Shown in pieces: positions 56,301 through 64,000 of a stretch of 64,000 nt of DNA. The stretch lies in NCBI RefSeq assembly GCF_000003815.2, contig NC_049995.1, positions 12,691,436 through 12,755,435 on the forward strand, read 5' to 3'. The first letter of the stretch is position 1, and every line of letters starts with the position of its first letter. The notes under the pieces are model-generated. The model had not been told where the DNA came from and did not search any database. It saw only the letters and a program-made list of their open reading frames with translations. The DNA comes from Branchiostoma floridae (lineage: Eukaryota; Chordata; Leptocardii; Amphioxiformes; Branchiostomatidae). Position numbers and translations under genes: made by a program.

Positions 56301-56345
56301 GGCAGCCGCCAAAAACAGCAGGAATATCGCCCGCCACTTCACCAT
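33360..56345 (-). CDS. syndecan (transmembrane heparan sulfate proteoglycan, 262 aa)
   Basis: Six minus-strand exons with matching phases: 56345-56274, 39993-39831, 38959-38787, 38326-38228, 37689-37578, 33529-33360. Exon 1 encodes a signal peptide (MVKWRAIFLLFLAAATTVCG). Exon 2 carries glycosaminoglycan attachment Ser-Gly sites in acidic settings at Ser45, 60, 76 and 78. Exons 3-4 are a Pro/Lys-rich stalk, exon 5 the membrane-near part. The last exon has one membrane span (about 207-228) rich in small residues, then the C1 motif RMKKKDEGSY, a variable part and the C2 PDZ ligand EFYA at the very end. Syndecans bind growth factors and matrix through heparan sulfate and link to the cytoskeleton through C1/C2. 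Invertebrates usually have one syndecan gene. Intron 1 is 16 kb. Extra alternative exons in it cannot be excluded. Partial exon copies flank exons 2 and 6. Confidence 0.95.
33509..33705 (-). repeat. tandem copies of the syndecan exon 6 border
   Basis: The segment spanning the start of exon 6 and its intron (GCAACACAACAGGAAACA, AACATTGTCAGT and ACAACTGCACCA words) is repeated about 2.5 times with a period near 75 bases. The second copy, at about 33588-33663, still shows an acceptor-like end but a decayed coding part. Confidence 0.75.
34671..34885. mobile_element. hAT-like non-autonomous element with 8-bp target duplication
   Basis: Inverted ends CAGGGCTGTCTTCAGG and CCTGAAGATAGCCCTG, 14-15 of 16 matching. 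Flanks are GTAGAATC (34663-34670) and GTAGATTC (34886-34893), a 7 of 8 target duplication. 215 bases, no open frame. A decayed relative may lie at about 45043-45256. Confidence 0.8.
35780..35985. repeat. interspersed repeat (GAATGAGGAAAGT family), copy 2
   Basis: Shares ordered words with 4282-4555: AGGTTGTTATC, CCAACCAAAGT, GGAATGAGGAAAGT and CTCAAGGAC. Class unknown. Confidence 0.55.
36285..36590. repeat. minisatellite, three units of about 115-120 bases
   Basis: The words GTAATTTTTGTAGCCTTA and CTTATCATAGCAATGTA recur three times in syndecan intron 5 with small insertions between units. Confidence 0.8.
37041..37320. repeat. minisatellite of GGGCAAGGTTCCCC units
   Basis: About a dozen units of 20-21 bases alternating GCAAGATTCCC and CAAGGTTCCCC around CCCCTAG or CCCCAAG, best kept at 37110-37265. 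The Gly/Glu/Cys-rich open frame on the minus strand is a by-product. Confidence 0.9.
37371..37516. mobile_element. palindromic element, CCAGGCAGATCTAC type
   Basis: Inverted ends CCAGGCAGATCTACTGATGG and CACTGGTAGATCTGCCTGGA, with inner GTTTAGCT and AGCTAAAC also inverted. The left end is doubled (37381-37420). A relative of the element at 5226-5404, 60 bases from syndecan exon 5. Confidence 0.7.
39400..39530 (-). other. hammerhead-like retroelement fragment, decayed
   Basis: On the minus strand CTGCAAA, one A, a perfect seven-pair stem GGTGACT/AGTCACC and AAAAC follow the order seen at 19835-19975. The flanking ATTCTGACTG and GGTGCTGCTGCTTA words also match that fragment. The core is mutated and should be inactive. 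Confidence 0.4.
39676..39755 (-). pseudogene. partial copy of the end of syndecan exon 2
   Basis: ACCTGATCCTGACTCCTCTAAGTCTGAGAATCC and the following GTCAGG, CCTGACCCGTCCTCG words match 39828-39897 in exon 2 with several changes and a short deletion. The copy is about 150 bases downstream of the exon on the minus strand and has no acceptor, so it is a ghost of the glycosaminoglycan-attachment exon. Confidence 0.75.
40735..40944 (-). mobile_element. MITE with ACTGTAAATGCA ends, copy 5
   Basis: Complete element in the same orientation as copy 1 (ACTGTAAATGCAGAAA to ATACATTTACAGT), in syndecan intron 1. Confidence 0.8.
41024..41650. repeat. direct duplication of about 200 bases, spaced 420 bases apart
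   Basis: ATTCATACATCCAGGTGAGC through GGCTACAAGAATCCGCCCAG and on to TTGCCTATTTCATAAGTCAC occurs at about 41027-41220 and again at about 41453-41625. Further partial pieces (TGTCTGGAACACA) recur near 41300 and 41730. Non-coding. Confidence 0.8.
41930..46660. other. syndecan intron 1, middle part
   Basis: No exon, RNA gene or high-copy family was recognised, apart from a probable decayed hAT-like piece at about 45043-45256 with CAGGGTTGTCTCAGG and CAGGAACGGGCCCTGGG ends. Open frames are short and lack splice partners. Confidence 0.5.
46667..47065. repeat. tandem duplication of about 200 bases
   Basis: CAAAGGAATCGGCTGTAAATG, GACAGGATGACAGGACCAACC, CTCTTCATGTTGCTATGTCC and GGTAAAATG recur in order at about 46674-46835 and 46877-47050 with scattered changes. 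Non-coding, in syndecan intron 1. Confidence 0.8.
47876..47936 (+). mobile_element. LINE 3' tail fragment
   Basis: GAAGCTAGTGTGTTAGGCC through TATACCGGCTATATAGATAC matches the 3' UTR of the LINE piece at 6068-6128. Only the last 60 bases are present. Confidence 0.7.
48025..48380. repeat. element rich in GTGCAACTT / TTGCACA words
   Basis: TTGCACACTTGCACATTGCAACC at the left and CCAGGTTGCACACTGTG at the right, with GTGCAACTTAG and GGTGCAACTTG between. The repeated and inverted words suggest a small transposon remnant, class unknown. Confidence 0.4.
49571..50053. repeat. minisatellite, four units of about 120 bases
   Basis: Units start with CAGAATCTT and contain CTGGCACCCAAATC, GCCTAAATG and GTCAGAACACTA. 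Starts are near 49571, 49692, 49817 and 49936. Non-coding. Confidence 0.85.
50199..51120. repeat. minisatellite, five units of about 180 bases
   Basis: Units contain CTTCTTAGAACATACTTA, CTCAGATCCGT, GATGGCCTTTGCTGATCTGG, TTAAGTTCTTAGTTGGAACC and CTTCCCACATCACAAGATAT. Starts are near 50200, 50382, 50563, 50757 and 50932. No open frame is shared between units. Confidence 0.85.
51773..51900. mobile_element. palindromic GGATCTGCTTGGAGATTA element
   Basis: Reverse complement of the copy at 14386-14512, from AATCTACAAGCAGATCC to GCACTGTGGATCT, with TAGCCGGCTAAGGGAGTC inside. Confidence 0.75.
52140..53387. mobile_element. 1.25 kb DNA-transposon-like element with 16-bp inverted ends
   Basis: CAGTGTTCTCACCAGG at the left and its exact complement CCTGGTGAGAACACTG at the right. 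Just inside lie GC-rich palindromic words (GGGGGGCTTCGCCCCCC, CCGCCGGGGGCCTTCGGCGG) at 53260-53355 and CGCTACGCTG repeats at 52175-52250. No transposase frame, so it is non-autonomous. The CAGTG start fits hAT or CACTA-like ends, but no target duplication is visible. Confidence 0.7.
53396..56273. other. syndecan intron 1, first part; nothing recognised
   Basis: No exon or clear repeat family stands out. Open frames are short and without splice context. Confidence 0.5.
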
Positions 56346-56800
56346 TTTCTTCAGGTTTGGGCCCTCTCTGGTGTTGCTGTCCTTCCAAGGGCCCCAAAAT
56401 ACGAGAAAAACGAGTTGAGAACGTAAAAATTCGTCCGTAAAAATGATTTTTCACTCTTCCTGTCCCGCTTTTCCAGCAGGCCTCTTCCTCACCCAGACAC
56501 CTCACCTAATTACGGAATATATCACTCCGCACCGAATTCGCGACTTTTGCCTAAAAAATTAACAACCAAACGAAAACACCAATATATATCAGCTGAAATT
56601 CCCCTTTTAGTACTAGATACTGAAGTTTGAACCGAAATTTGTTTCGTTTTCTGATGATTTTACGAGTTTTCCTTTCACAGATCTATTTTTATCGCGGACG
56701 ACGAATGGTTGGTGAGAGGGACTTCCCGGCCAGCCACAAAAGGTAGTGACGTCACACATTCCACGGAAAATGTCACGTGACCACTACACCTTTGTTTTGT
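56346..56800 (-). promoter_or_regulatory. probable syndecan promoter region
   Basis: Upstream of the syndecan ATG (56345) the sequence carries a perfect CRE, TGACGTCA (56747-56754), and an E-box palindrome, GTCACGTGAC (56772-56781), about 400-440 bases from the start codon. No TATA box was picked out. Functional use is inference. Confidence 0.4.
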
Positions 56801-57679
56801 TGTTTTCCTGCGTTTGACATAAGTTTCTTTTCTACTTCGAACTTTTGGGGTCATCTTTACACATCATACTTCAATTTTATCGTCAAATCATACATAAAAT
56901 GTGTGCGAAAATGTCGTTTTCAATATATTTACTGACTTCATACCTTTTCGGACACACCTGGCCGATTGCTCGACAAACAATCTCAATGATTGGAATGGAA
57001 ACAATGACGCACACCGGAAAAACATCTCACGACAAAAGTTTTCCTCGTAAATAATTATCTATGCACATAGATAAGTTCATGAATCACAAATGAATTCCCG
57101 GCTAAATCTTACAGATGATATTGAATACCAAGTCACATTCTTCTAGTTACCAAAATTGCGACATTGTATAATCAAGCCATAGTTTGCTCCTGGTATACTA
57201 GTAACGTTAGCGATCGAATATTTAAATGATACATTTTGTACCTAAGTTGCATGAATATGGATAAGATGTATGCGACTGAGCAAAATGAAACGCAAAACGA
57301 ATTCTTATTCTAAAATTGGTGCTCAGAATGTACTTTCTTGTGATAAATTTTCGATTCTATAGAGAAAAAAAAACATGAAGACCGCAATAGTGTGACAAAC
57401 TAAAATGACAACCAATGACTGGGGCTTTAAGCCAAAAACGTGGCATCATTCAAATTTTACTCTCTTAGCGTTCTTTTCACACAAAGGACACAGCACTCTG
57501 GCTATATTCAACTTTTCAACTTTTCTTGTAACGTTACGCCGAAATTGGTCGTGCTACTAAATATAACATCAGGAAAACAAAACATTCATTTACCTCTTGT
57601 ATTTATGATCGCATATTGTCCGGCGATGACGTCACACTACTGTAAACATGGAAGTGGACTGGTTGTACCAGTATGTATG

Positions 57680-58017
57680 CAGGGATCGAAATTCTTTTTT
57701 TCTACATACCTGCATCGGTGCAAATGACATTGAAATTACCTGCACCGGACAAATTTTACCTGCACCACTCTGAATCATTTAGGAAGTATGGATCATACTA
57801 AAATTATTAAGGAACCATTTCTATTTTTTTTTTCTTTTATACACTATAGGTGGTAACAGTCAATGCAGCTAATAACAATCCAAATAGACCTACATTACGG
57901 GACATTTATGTATAAAACCCAGTACATGGACCAGTGCAAGTTAGCTGCAGGTAGACACCAGAAAAACCTGCACAACTTTAATGTTACCTGCATATGCAGG
58001 TGGTATTTCGAGCCCTG
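57680..58017. mobile_element. hAT-like non-autonomous element
   Basis: Ends CAGGGATCGAAAT and ATTTCGAGCCCTG are inverted with one difference. ATGTAT occurs on both outer sides, a possible remnant of an 8-bp target duplication. The inside has TTACCTGCA words in both orientations and no open frame. Confidence 0.65.
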
Positions 58018-58056
58018 ATGTATTCTCCCCCCACGCACGTGTGACGTGCCACAACT

Positions 58057-58129
58057 ATGACGAACGGGTTCCGGACTTACTTAGAAAAGAAACAGGATTT
58101 AGACACGGTCTACGTTCAGAAGACATGCG
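58057..58129 (+). CDS. possible first coding exon, unidentified gene
   Basis: ATG at 58057 opens 24 codons (MTNGFRTYLEKKQDLDTVYV and four more residues) ending at a good donor, GCG|GTAAGAG. Composition is protein-like, and a TGACGTCA lies about 430 bases upstream. I recognise no family and find no second exon before the palindrome cluster and gap. It may equally be chance. Confidence 0.2.
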
Positions 58130-58354
58130 GTAAGAGATTTGGGGAGGGTCCCAGAAAAAATATACCTGAAGCCAAAGTTACTAATGTCACCATGTTTATT
58201 TTGGAGGGTAAACTTTTACAGTCAATCGTACAGAGGCTGTAGGATAACTTTGTAGGATTTTAAAACACCAGTGGGAGTCGAATACTACACAAAACAGATT
58301 TCTTTGTAGCAAAATGAGCCATTGTTTTGAGTGTCGTCCATCACAAGTTTTCAC

Positions 58355-58450
58355 ATAATGAATCAGGTCCAGGTTCAGGTCTGTACCTGGACCTGATCCT
58401 CTGGACCTGAACCGGACCTGGACCTGAATTTTCTGTACCGGTACCCATCC
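58355..58450. repeat. GGACCTG-rich element
   Basis: CAGGTCCAGGTTCAGGTCTG followed by several GGACCTG words and CTGAATTTTCTGTACCGGTACCC. A near copy lies at about 1984-2068, and pieces lie at about 24357-24375 and 24560-24600. A short dispersed element of unknown class. Confidence 0.6.
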
Positions 58451-58733
58451 TTAATCTGTATGGTTCATTTGTAGTCACCACACACACACGTCCGCACAAT
58501 CGCGGAACACAAAAACCGAACCACAAAACTTGCGCGCCGCGTCACCCTTGATTTGGCTCATGGCCTCTTCACTCAGTCTCTGTCACAGAAAAATGCTGCG
58601 CCTCCCCAGGAAAAATGTCCCCCATTGTCCGACTACAAGACATGGCAGATCATGTTACAACCCGCTAGGTGGCGCTTTCACAACCTCCCTGTGTGTTCAT
58701 ACCAACATAAGACATAACAGCAGTGGCACTAAA

Positions 58734-58908
58734 TAGTCTCCAAGCAGACCCTACGGTGCCTTAGAGATAGTATCAAAGCTGGCAAAGGAGTTAGCCGGCC
58801 AAAGGGAGATAGCCGGCTAAGGGAGTCAAACGGGCACCGGTGCCGGTATACCAAGTCCCTGGCCAGCTTTGATACTATTTCTAAGGCACCGTAGGGTCTG
58901 CTTGGAGA
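58734..58908. mobile_element. palindromic CTCCAAGCAGACCC element, full length
   Basis: The left arm CTCCAAGCAGACCCTACGG and ATAGTATCAAAGCTGG are mirrored by CCAGCTTTGATACTAT and CCGTAGGGTCTGCTTGGAG. Inner TAGCCGGC repeats. The arms are almost perfectly complementary. Confidence 0.85.
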
Positions 58909-58918
58909 CTAGCACTAA

Positions 58919-59033
58919 ATACTCTCCAAGGTTGAATCGCGCAGATATATAGTAGTAGTCGGAAAAATTACACGTGCGCTCTTGCTACTTCCGACTACTA
59001 CTATATCTGTGCGATTCAACCTCTGCTTGGAGA
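58919..59033. repeat. near-perfect inverted repeat around a 25-base loop
   Basis: ACTCTCCAAGGTTGAATCGC, then AGTAGTAGTCGGA, are mirrored by TCCGACTACTACTAT, then GCGATTCAACCTC and TTGGAGAGT. It lies end to end with the preceding palindromic element. Confidence 0.85.
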
Positions 59034-59208
59034 GTAGCGCTGAAGAAAAGCTGCATATACTGTAGTTGCAAAGAAAACTTCCTTGAGCATATTAGTTGTC
59101 CAGGATCCTTCTATAAGATTATGTCGGAGCGTGCGTAGACCATTTGTGATCATCTTATGCGCCAAATATACAATACCTAGACACATCTCATAAGTTTTAG
59201 GGTAGATG

Positions 59209-59466
59209 TAGCCTCCATAGCAGGCTCTCTATGGGCTTTTTTGGCACTTTTGCTGGCCATTTCTTTTTGTACTGGGTCGCAGAGTGCTGGCCTCTCTCAT
59301 AGCCGCCCATTTTAGAAATCTAAAATGGGCGGCTACGAGAGNNNNNNNNNNNNNNNNNNNNNNNNNNNNNNNNNNNNNNNNNNNNNNNNNNNNNNNNNNN
59401 NNNNNNNNNNNNNNNNNNNNNNNNNNNNNNNNNNNNNNNNNCCCATAGAGAGCCTGCTATGGGGGC
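59209..59466. mobile_element. palindromic element broken by a 100-N gap
   Basis: CCATAGCAGGCTCTCTATGGG at the left and CCCATAGAGAGCCTGCTATGG at the right are inverted, flanked by direct repeats TAGGGTAGATG (59198-59208 and 59467-59477) that look like a target duplication. Inside, CATAGCCGCCCATTTT and AAAATGGGCGGCTA form a second hairpin just before the N run (59342-59441). Confidence 0.75.
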
Positions 59467-60082
59467 TAGGGTAGATGAATGATAAGTAGAAAATGCAACA
59501 GGCCATTAATACAATTATAAATACAGCGTAATAGTTTATTGCAAATTCTTGCCCTAGGGCTAATATGGTAGGTACAATGTAACATGGAAGGGAACAAATA
59601 AACAAATAGTGTAGAACAGTATATGTCTACTCTTGTGCAAAAGCTTTTTTTTTGGCGCAGCAAAAAGCACATGCTTAGCACTCTATAGGTTGGTGACGTA
59701 GTACATTGTATGTAGACGCTCTATAGCAATTCAGTGAACAATATGTTATATGTATCCGTATATTATAACAATATGTATCCGTAAGAGGGGATAGCAATGT
59801 CCAGGAGAGGTAATATTTCATTCAGCAGCCTTCATCTGGTATTACAAAAGTTGTCTGGGTGAGTAGACACTGTATCTTTAGGCTAACGTTACAATTCCAA
59901 ACCGTGGCAAAAAAAAAAAAAATAGACATGTACACGTAAAAATATACACAAATGATACCCACAACTATTCTCTTTGCGTCTTGTGTAGTTTGGTGTCTTT
60001 TATCTCATACTTTTTGTTCCCGAAAGCTGTCCGACCGGGTCCCGGTTTGGAAATGTGACGTAGGCCTAATAGGGGCCTGATA

Positions 60083-60236
60083 GCTAGTCTCTAAGCAGAC
60101 CCAACGGTGCCTCAGAGATAGTATCAAAGCTGGCAAAGAAGTATAGCCGGCCAAAGGGAGTCAAACCGGCCAAAGGGAGTCAAACGGGCACTTTGATACT
60201 ATTTCTAAGGCACCGCAGGGTCTGCTTGGAGACTAC
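60083..60236. mobile_element. palindromic CTCCAAGCAGACCC element, second copy
   Basis: TAGTCTCTAAGCAGACCCAA and GGTCTGCTTGGAGACTA form the ends, with ATAGTATCAAAGCTGG and TTTGATACTATTTCTAAGGC inside. GGCCAAAGGGAGTCAAAC is tandemly doubled. Confidence 0.8.
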
Positions 60237-60282
60237 CTGATAGCTATAGTAAGACCACATTCCTCTGGAAGAAAGAATCTGC

Positions 60283-60645
60283 CAATACTGTAACTTGAAT
60301 AAGATAGAGGATGAGTGTCACTTTATTGTTGACTGTACTTTATACAACAACGAAAGAAACGTCCTTTTTGAAAATATACAACATATGTTTCCTAATTTCC
60401 GATTCTTGAATACCACGGAAAAATTCATATTTCTCATGCAACTAGATAACCCATACATTATTGATTCCATCTGTCCTTATGTTTATAACTGTTTTAAGAA
60501 GCGAGAAGAAGTTGAACTTGTACATACTAGAATGTATTAGCATATGTAGAGATGATAAGATACCTTTTTGTCAAAATTGTACCTTATGACTAGCGCTACG
60601 ACCTGTACTTAGCTTGTTTGAGCACAAATGTACAATAAAGAGAGG
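60283..60645 (+). mobile_element. LINE 3' end
   Basis: The frame ending at 60540 reads EDECHFIVDCTLYNNER, FRFLNTTEKFIFL and a final FKKREEVELVHT, the C-terminal zinc-ribbon-like tail of a non-LTR retrotransposon polyprotein, followed by a 3' UTR ending ACAATAAAG. The upstream part is missing. The same family is at 19425-19776 and 15500-16065. Confidence 0.75.
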
Positions 60646-61470
60646 CACTGTAATACATTCAGTAACCTTCCTCCTGCATGACAAAAGAGCGACTTAAGTA
60701 ACGTTTTGTCTGGTGAGAACAAAGTCAGCCTGCCCTGGGGAGTGGGCTCAGCTGACGGGTAAATATTTATACAATGCGGTAGGTGAGTCAGGTGGGTGCA
60801 TTAGCGGACGGTGTATATAGGTGGGGTCACACATGCGTATATATTCAAGTCCGTTTCTGAGGTGCGTATGACACTCTTAGTCTCTACCAGGCTCCACAGG
60901 TCGCGGGAAAAATAGTACAAATTAGACAAATATAGATACATAACATGCCAGATTAGTTAGCTGACCGAGAAGTACGGTTAGTGACTCAGCTAACTTCGCT
61001 GTTACCTGTTTACTTTTGTCCAATTTCTAATATTTTTCCAATGACCTGTGGAGCCTGGTGGAGGCAAATACTCCCATGCGCGCCTCATATGGACCTAAAT
61101 ATATACGCAGGTGTGACCCCACTTTATGTACTAATCTCCAAGCAGATCCTATACGGTGCCACAAGATACCAAACTGGCTAAGCAGTGTATTCAGCCAAGA
61201 GGTGTCAATTTGCCATGTAGCGAAACACAATCCTGCTTTTCTGCTTGGAGACTCTGGCCTAGTCTCGTGCTCTCTCGTGAGATCGAGACTATGTCACTCT
61301 CCGTGAATAAGATGGACTGATAGCCTTCGAAAATTTGGAGGTGTGTACCTTACCTTTAAAACCAGTCATTGCTTGAGGAAAATTTTGAGTAACTGTTTCC
61401 ATACGTGACTAATGAACTTCTTCAACGATAACGTTTACAGCAAACGAAAAGTTTACGGATATTGGACACA
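60646..61470. other. intergenic with a decayed palindromic element
   Basis: No gene is seen. 61130-61255 is a decayed copy of the CTCCAAGCAGATCC palindrome (TAATCTCCAAGCAGATCC to TCTGCTTGGAGACT). The repeated AGTTAGCTGA / CAGCTAACT words near 60955-61000 form a small hairpin. Confidence 0.5.
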
Positions 61471-61797
61471 AGAGTTTTATTTTACACGTACAACCAGTTT
61501 TTCTCATCTGCTGACGCTTCGATGTCTGTCAGACATCTTCCTCAGAGCTTCTAACTGGAGTTCTGCTACTCGCCATCAGTCTGGATAAGGAAGTCCAACC
61601 CAGTGATGAACGGGGACAAGCTCAGCCATGTTTGGGATAGTGATCTCCCCGCAAAAGCGCCACCTAAATCGGCTACATAATTATAAGGCGGTGAGAAGCA
61701 TAACTCCAGTTAGAAGCTCTGAGGAAGATGTCTGACAGACATCGAAACGTCAGCAGGTGAGAAAAACCGGTCGTACGCGTAAAAGAAAACTCTTAGG
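61471..61797. mobile_element. inverted-repeat element with hammerhead-like arms
   Basis: Two arms of about 85 bases (61471-61560 and 61704-61797) are inverted around about 140 bases. The right arm reads, on the plus strand, GCT, CTGAGGA (61719-61725), one A, a seven-pair stem GATGTCT/AGACATC (61727-61743), GAAACGTC (61744-61751), AGC. This matches the hammerhead order CUGANGA, stem II, GAAA, stem III, UC and stem I, with GCU pairing AGC. The left arm carries the same on the minus strand with GAAG in place of GAAA. It sits about 110 bases downstream of sulfotransferase copy B. Confidence 0.55.
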
Positions 61798-61907
61798 ACG
61801 TACGTCCTATGATCTACCAACCTGATGAAATTATTTCCGAATGTACGGATATTGTTGGGTTTTTTTTTTCATCGGTACAAAACGATTACCACAATCATGT
61901 ACTGTTT

Positions 61908-63075
61908 CTAATCAACGTGAAAAATCTGTAGCAGTAGAGATTTATCCAGAACTTTGGTGTTTGTCCATGAGATGGCCCTTCTGACACCGGAAGATAAATT
62001 TTGAGGCATTTTGTGCTTCTTTTTTAAAACATGCGACCAATCGTGCCACTCCATTTTTAGTTTGATACACAGAGTCGGGTCTATGTCAAATTCTTCATGC
62101 CACGCCGTCTTTGGAATGGTCAGTTTGCCAGCTTTCAAATCCAACTTAATTGTCCACCTAACAACTTTTTTGTGTTTTTTGTCATAAACGGGTACTTTCA
62201 CCATTGCTTTGGAACAAAAGATAGTCGTTTGTTTCAGCACGTTTTGAAAATGGTGCACTTCGTGTGGAAAATCGGCGCCTTCTTTTTGTATCTTTTGCCA
62301 AAGTGTAGCTTTAAAGTGATCGTACAGCTGATAATCTACATTGCTCCATCGGCGATGCTGATTCAGCAAGGCCGCGCTCATTGGTGTTTTCTTATATTTC
62401 TTAAGGTTTTTGGGTGCGACGTTATAAAGAATGTCTTTTAAGGTCCAACACATCCTCCTCCTCAGCAAGACAAGAGATTCGTCCATATGTTCTAAAATGA
62501 GAACCAGGTCAATTTCTCTGGACAGCGTTTCGATAAACTCATCAATGGACGATTGGCTGTCAGACAGTCCAAGAGGAAAGCCAAGGTCATACGCCATGAA
62601 ATTCTTTTCAAGGGTAAATGGCATATATCTTGTATGGCTATCTGCTTTGACGTATGGGACGTGAAATTTGTTTGGACTTTTTATGAAGGACGCTACCGGA
62701 TCTGAACGGCCCAAACCTTTTATTTTCTTAGCAAGGCCATACCAGTTGAACACAGACCGAAGATGAGAAAGTGGCTGCCTAAGGATAGAGATGTACACAG
62801 TGTCAGTGGGCATGAGATGGTCCAACAACTGCCTATTGTAAACCGTGTGGTCGACTAGAACGTTATAAGTACCGTCTGCAGACGGTATGAAGTCTTCTTG
62901 TCTCAAGAAGTTGGGCCAACCGACGTCACTCTTGATGACAGGCAGAACGAAGGTCAGGTTGTGTTCGTAACCGAAGCGTTGGAAGATGCAGGTGGCTGTC
63001 GTGCCCCCAGCCTTGTGCACTTTAACGAACATGAAGTTTCGCTTGGCTTCACAGGCGCCCTCACTTGTAAACGTC
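61908..63075 (-). CDS. galactose 3-O-sulfotransferase family protein, copy B (exon 2 only)
   Basis: The second exon starts after the acceptor TATGACAG in the same phase as copy A and encodes 388 residues to the stop. It has the same PAPS-binding elements: FVKVHKAGGTT, YISILRQPLSHLRS and EKNFMAYDLGFPLG. The two proteins are very similar, roughly 85 percent by eye, with clustered changes after FHVPYVKAD and in the C-terminal 70 residues. No exon 1 encoding the signal anchor is visible upstream to the end of the window; it may lie beyond 64000 or in the gap at 63320-63419. The gene is inverted relative to copy A and 43 kb away. Without exon 1 the reading frame lacks its Golgi anchor, so this is a partial model and not evidence of a pseudogene, since the frame is intact. 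Confidence 0.82.
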
Positions 63076-64000
63076 CTGTCATACAGCAAAGTAAATGTTT
63101 CTATTTGTTATGTGTTGATATATCATTTTCGAAAATCTGAAGACTATGGTTGCACACACTACGTTTATGAAGGTTGCATAATCCTAGTGAGCCATATTCA
63201 AACAAGGACTACATAACGTTCTTGATTCAAATAATCTCCATATAATACCGGTGGCATAAGATAGTATCAAAGCTGGCCAAGGAGTATAGCCTGGATAACT
63301 CCCTTTGGTCGGCTATACTNNNNNNNNNNNNNNNNNNNNNNNNNNNNNNNNNNNNNNNNNNNNNNNNNNNNNNNNNNNNNNNNNNNNNNNNNNNNNNNNN
63401 NNNNNNNNNNNNNNNNNNNTACTATCCTATGGCACCGGGGTAAGTCTGACTGGAGATTAATATTCAATCTCTACAACTGGACGCTCTTCTTCAGCTTCAC
63501 TTAAATGACCTGGCAGAACAATTCATTACGAGTATATCTAACTAGAATGGTTCAACATATATTAATTATGAGGATCGTATGTAAATTTCACTCTTATGCA
63601 AATCATGTCTAGATGGTTCACCACTTTAACTTAACCCTATCCAGATGGGGGGGGGGGGGGTAAAAGTTTCTGCGCCAACTTTGACGTCCTACAGCTCCCA
63701 AACGGCTCGTGCTAGAACAATCAAACTTAGTGATTTTTTTTAAATTTTTGGCAACAATTTAAAAGGACTTGGGTAAGTTTATAATTTTTCGTGTTGCCAT
63801 GGCAACGGGTTTCTGAAAGGCAAATTTTACGAAAATCACTAATTTTGGTTTAAACAACGGGATTTTAAGATTTTCTTGCTAAACTAAACTTCTTTTCATA
63901 TATCTTTAATATCGAACACATCTTAGTTTAACATTTATAATAAAATATTCATAGATTACTAGTATGCTAATGAGATGACGTAATTGGTCAAAATCCAAGA
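63076..64000. other. right edge: palindromic element with gap, poly-G run
   Basis: 63228-63462 is a palindromic element (TAATCTCCATATAATACCGG to GGTAAGTCTGACTGGAGATTA) whose centre is the 100-N gap 63320-63419. A run of about 14 G lies near 63647-63660. No exon is recognised. Confidence 0.6.

Overview
The window looks like nuclear DNA of a lancelet (Branchiostoma). Genes are split into short exons with GT-AG introns. The proteins are chordate or invertebrate-deuterostome in character: XBP1 with a vertebrate-like IRE1 intron, syndecan, galactose 3-O-sulfotransferase and a long C2H2 zinc-finger protein. The non-coding DNA is crowded with small inverted-repeat elements, LINE tails and local tandem duplications. 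The species call is inference from content, since no database search was possible. Two runs of exactly 100 N (59342-59441 and 63320-63419) show it is a scaffolded assembly.

Layout. 2596-11787 (+) is a 13-exon, 550-residue armadillo-repeat gene closely resembling yeast Vac8, followed by a probable 3.5 kb 3' UTR. 16799-18556 (+) is a two-exon Gal3ST-type sulfotransferase; a diverged second copy lies in opposite orientation at 61908-63075 (-), with its first exon missing. 20006-22534 (-) is XBP1. 25469-28807 (+) is a single-exon gene with about 32 intact C2H2 fingers. 33360-56345 (-) is a complete six-exon syndecan with a 16 kb first intron full of minisatellites and transposon remnants. 56346-61907 holds the syndecan 5' flank and a cluster of palindromic elements.

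The outstanding object is XBP1. The exon after the leucine zipper carries six in-frame copies of the segment that in other animals is present once: the IRE1 target with its two hairpins and 26-base unconventional intron. The two distal copies keep both hairpins and an exact 26-base intron. The four proximal copies are partly or wholly decayed. Because the repeat periods are multiples of three, any upstream 5' site joined to the last 3' site gives the same XBP1s frame, whereas splicing the penultimate copy alone runs into a stop. Upstream of the gene a triplicated block carries three near-ERSE motifs (CCAAT-N9-ACACG), consistent with feedback control by the unfolded protein response.

A second theme is local tandem duplication of exon pieces. 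The Vac8-like gene has partial copies beside at least seven of its exons, syndecan beside two, and XBP1 has its array. This is either unusual local duplication or residue of merging two divergent haplotypes. A third theme is a set of hammerhead-ribozyme-like inverted elements, possibly from Penelope-like retroelements, near both sulfotransferase genes, XBP1 and syndecan.
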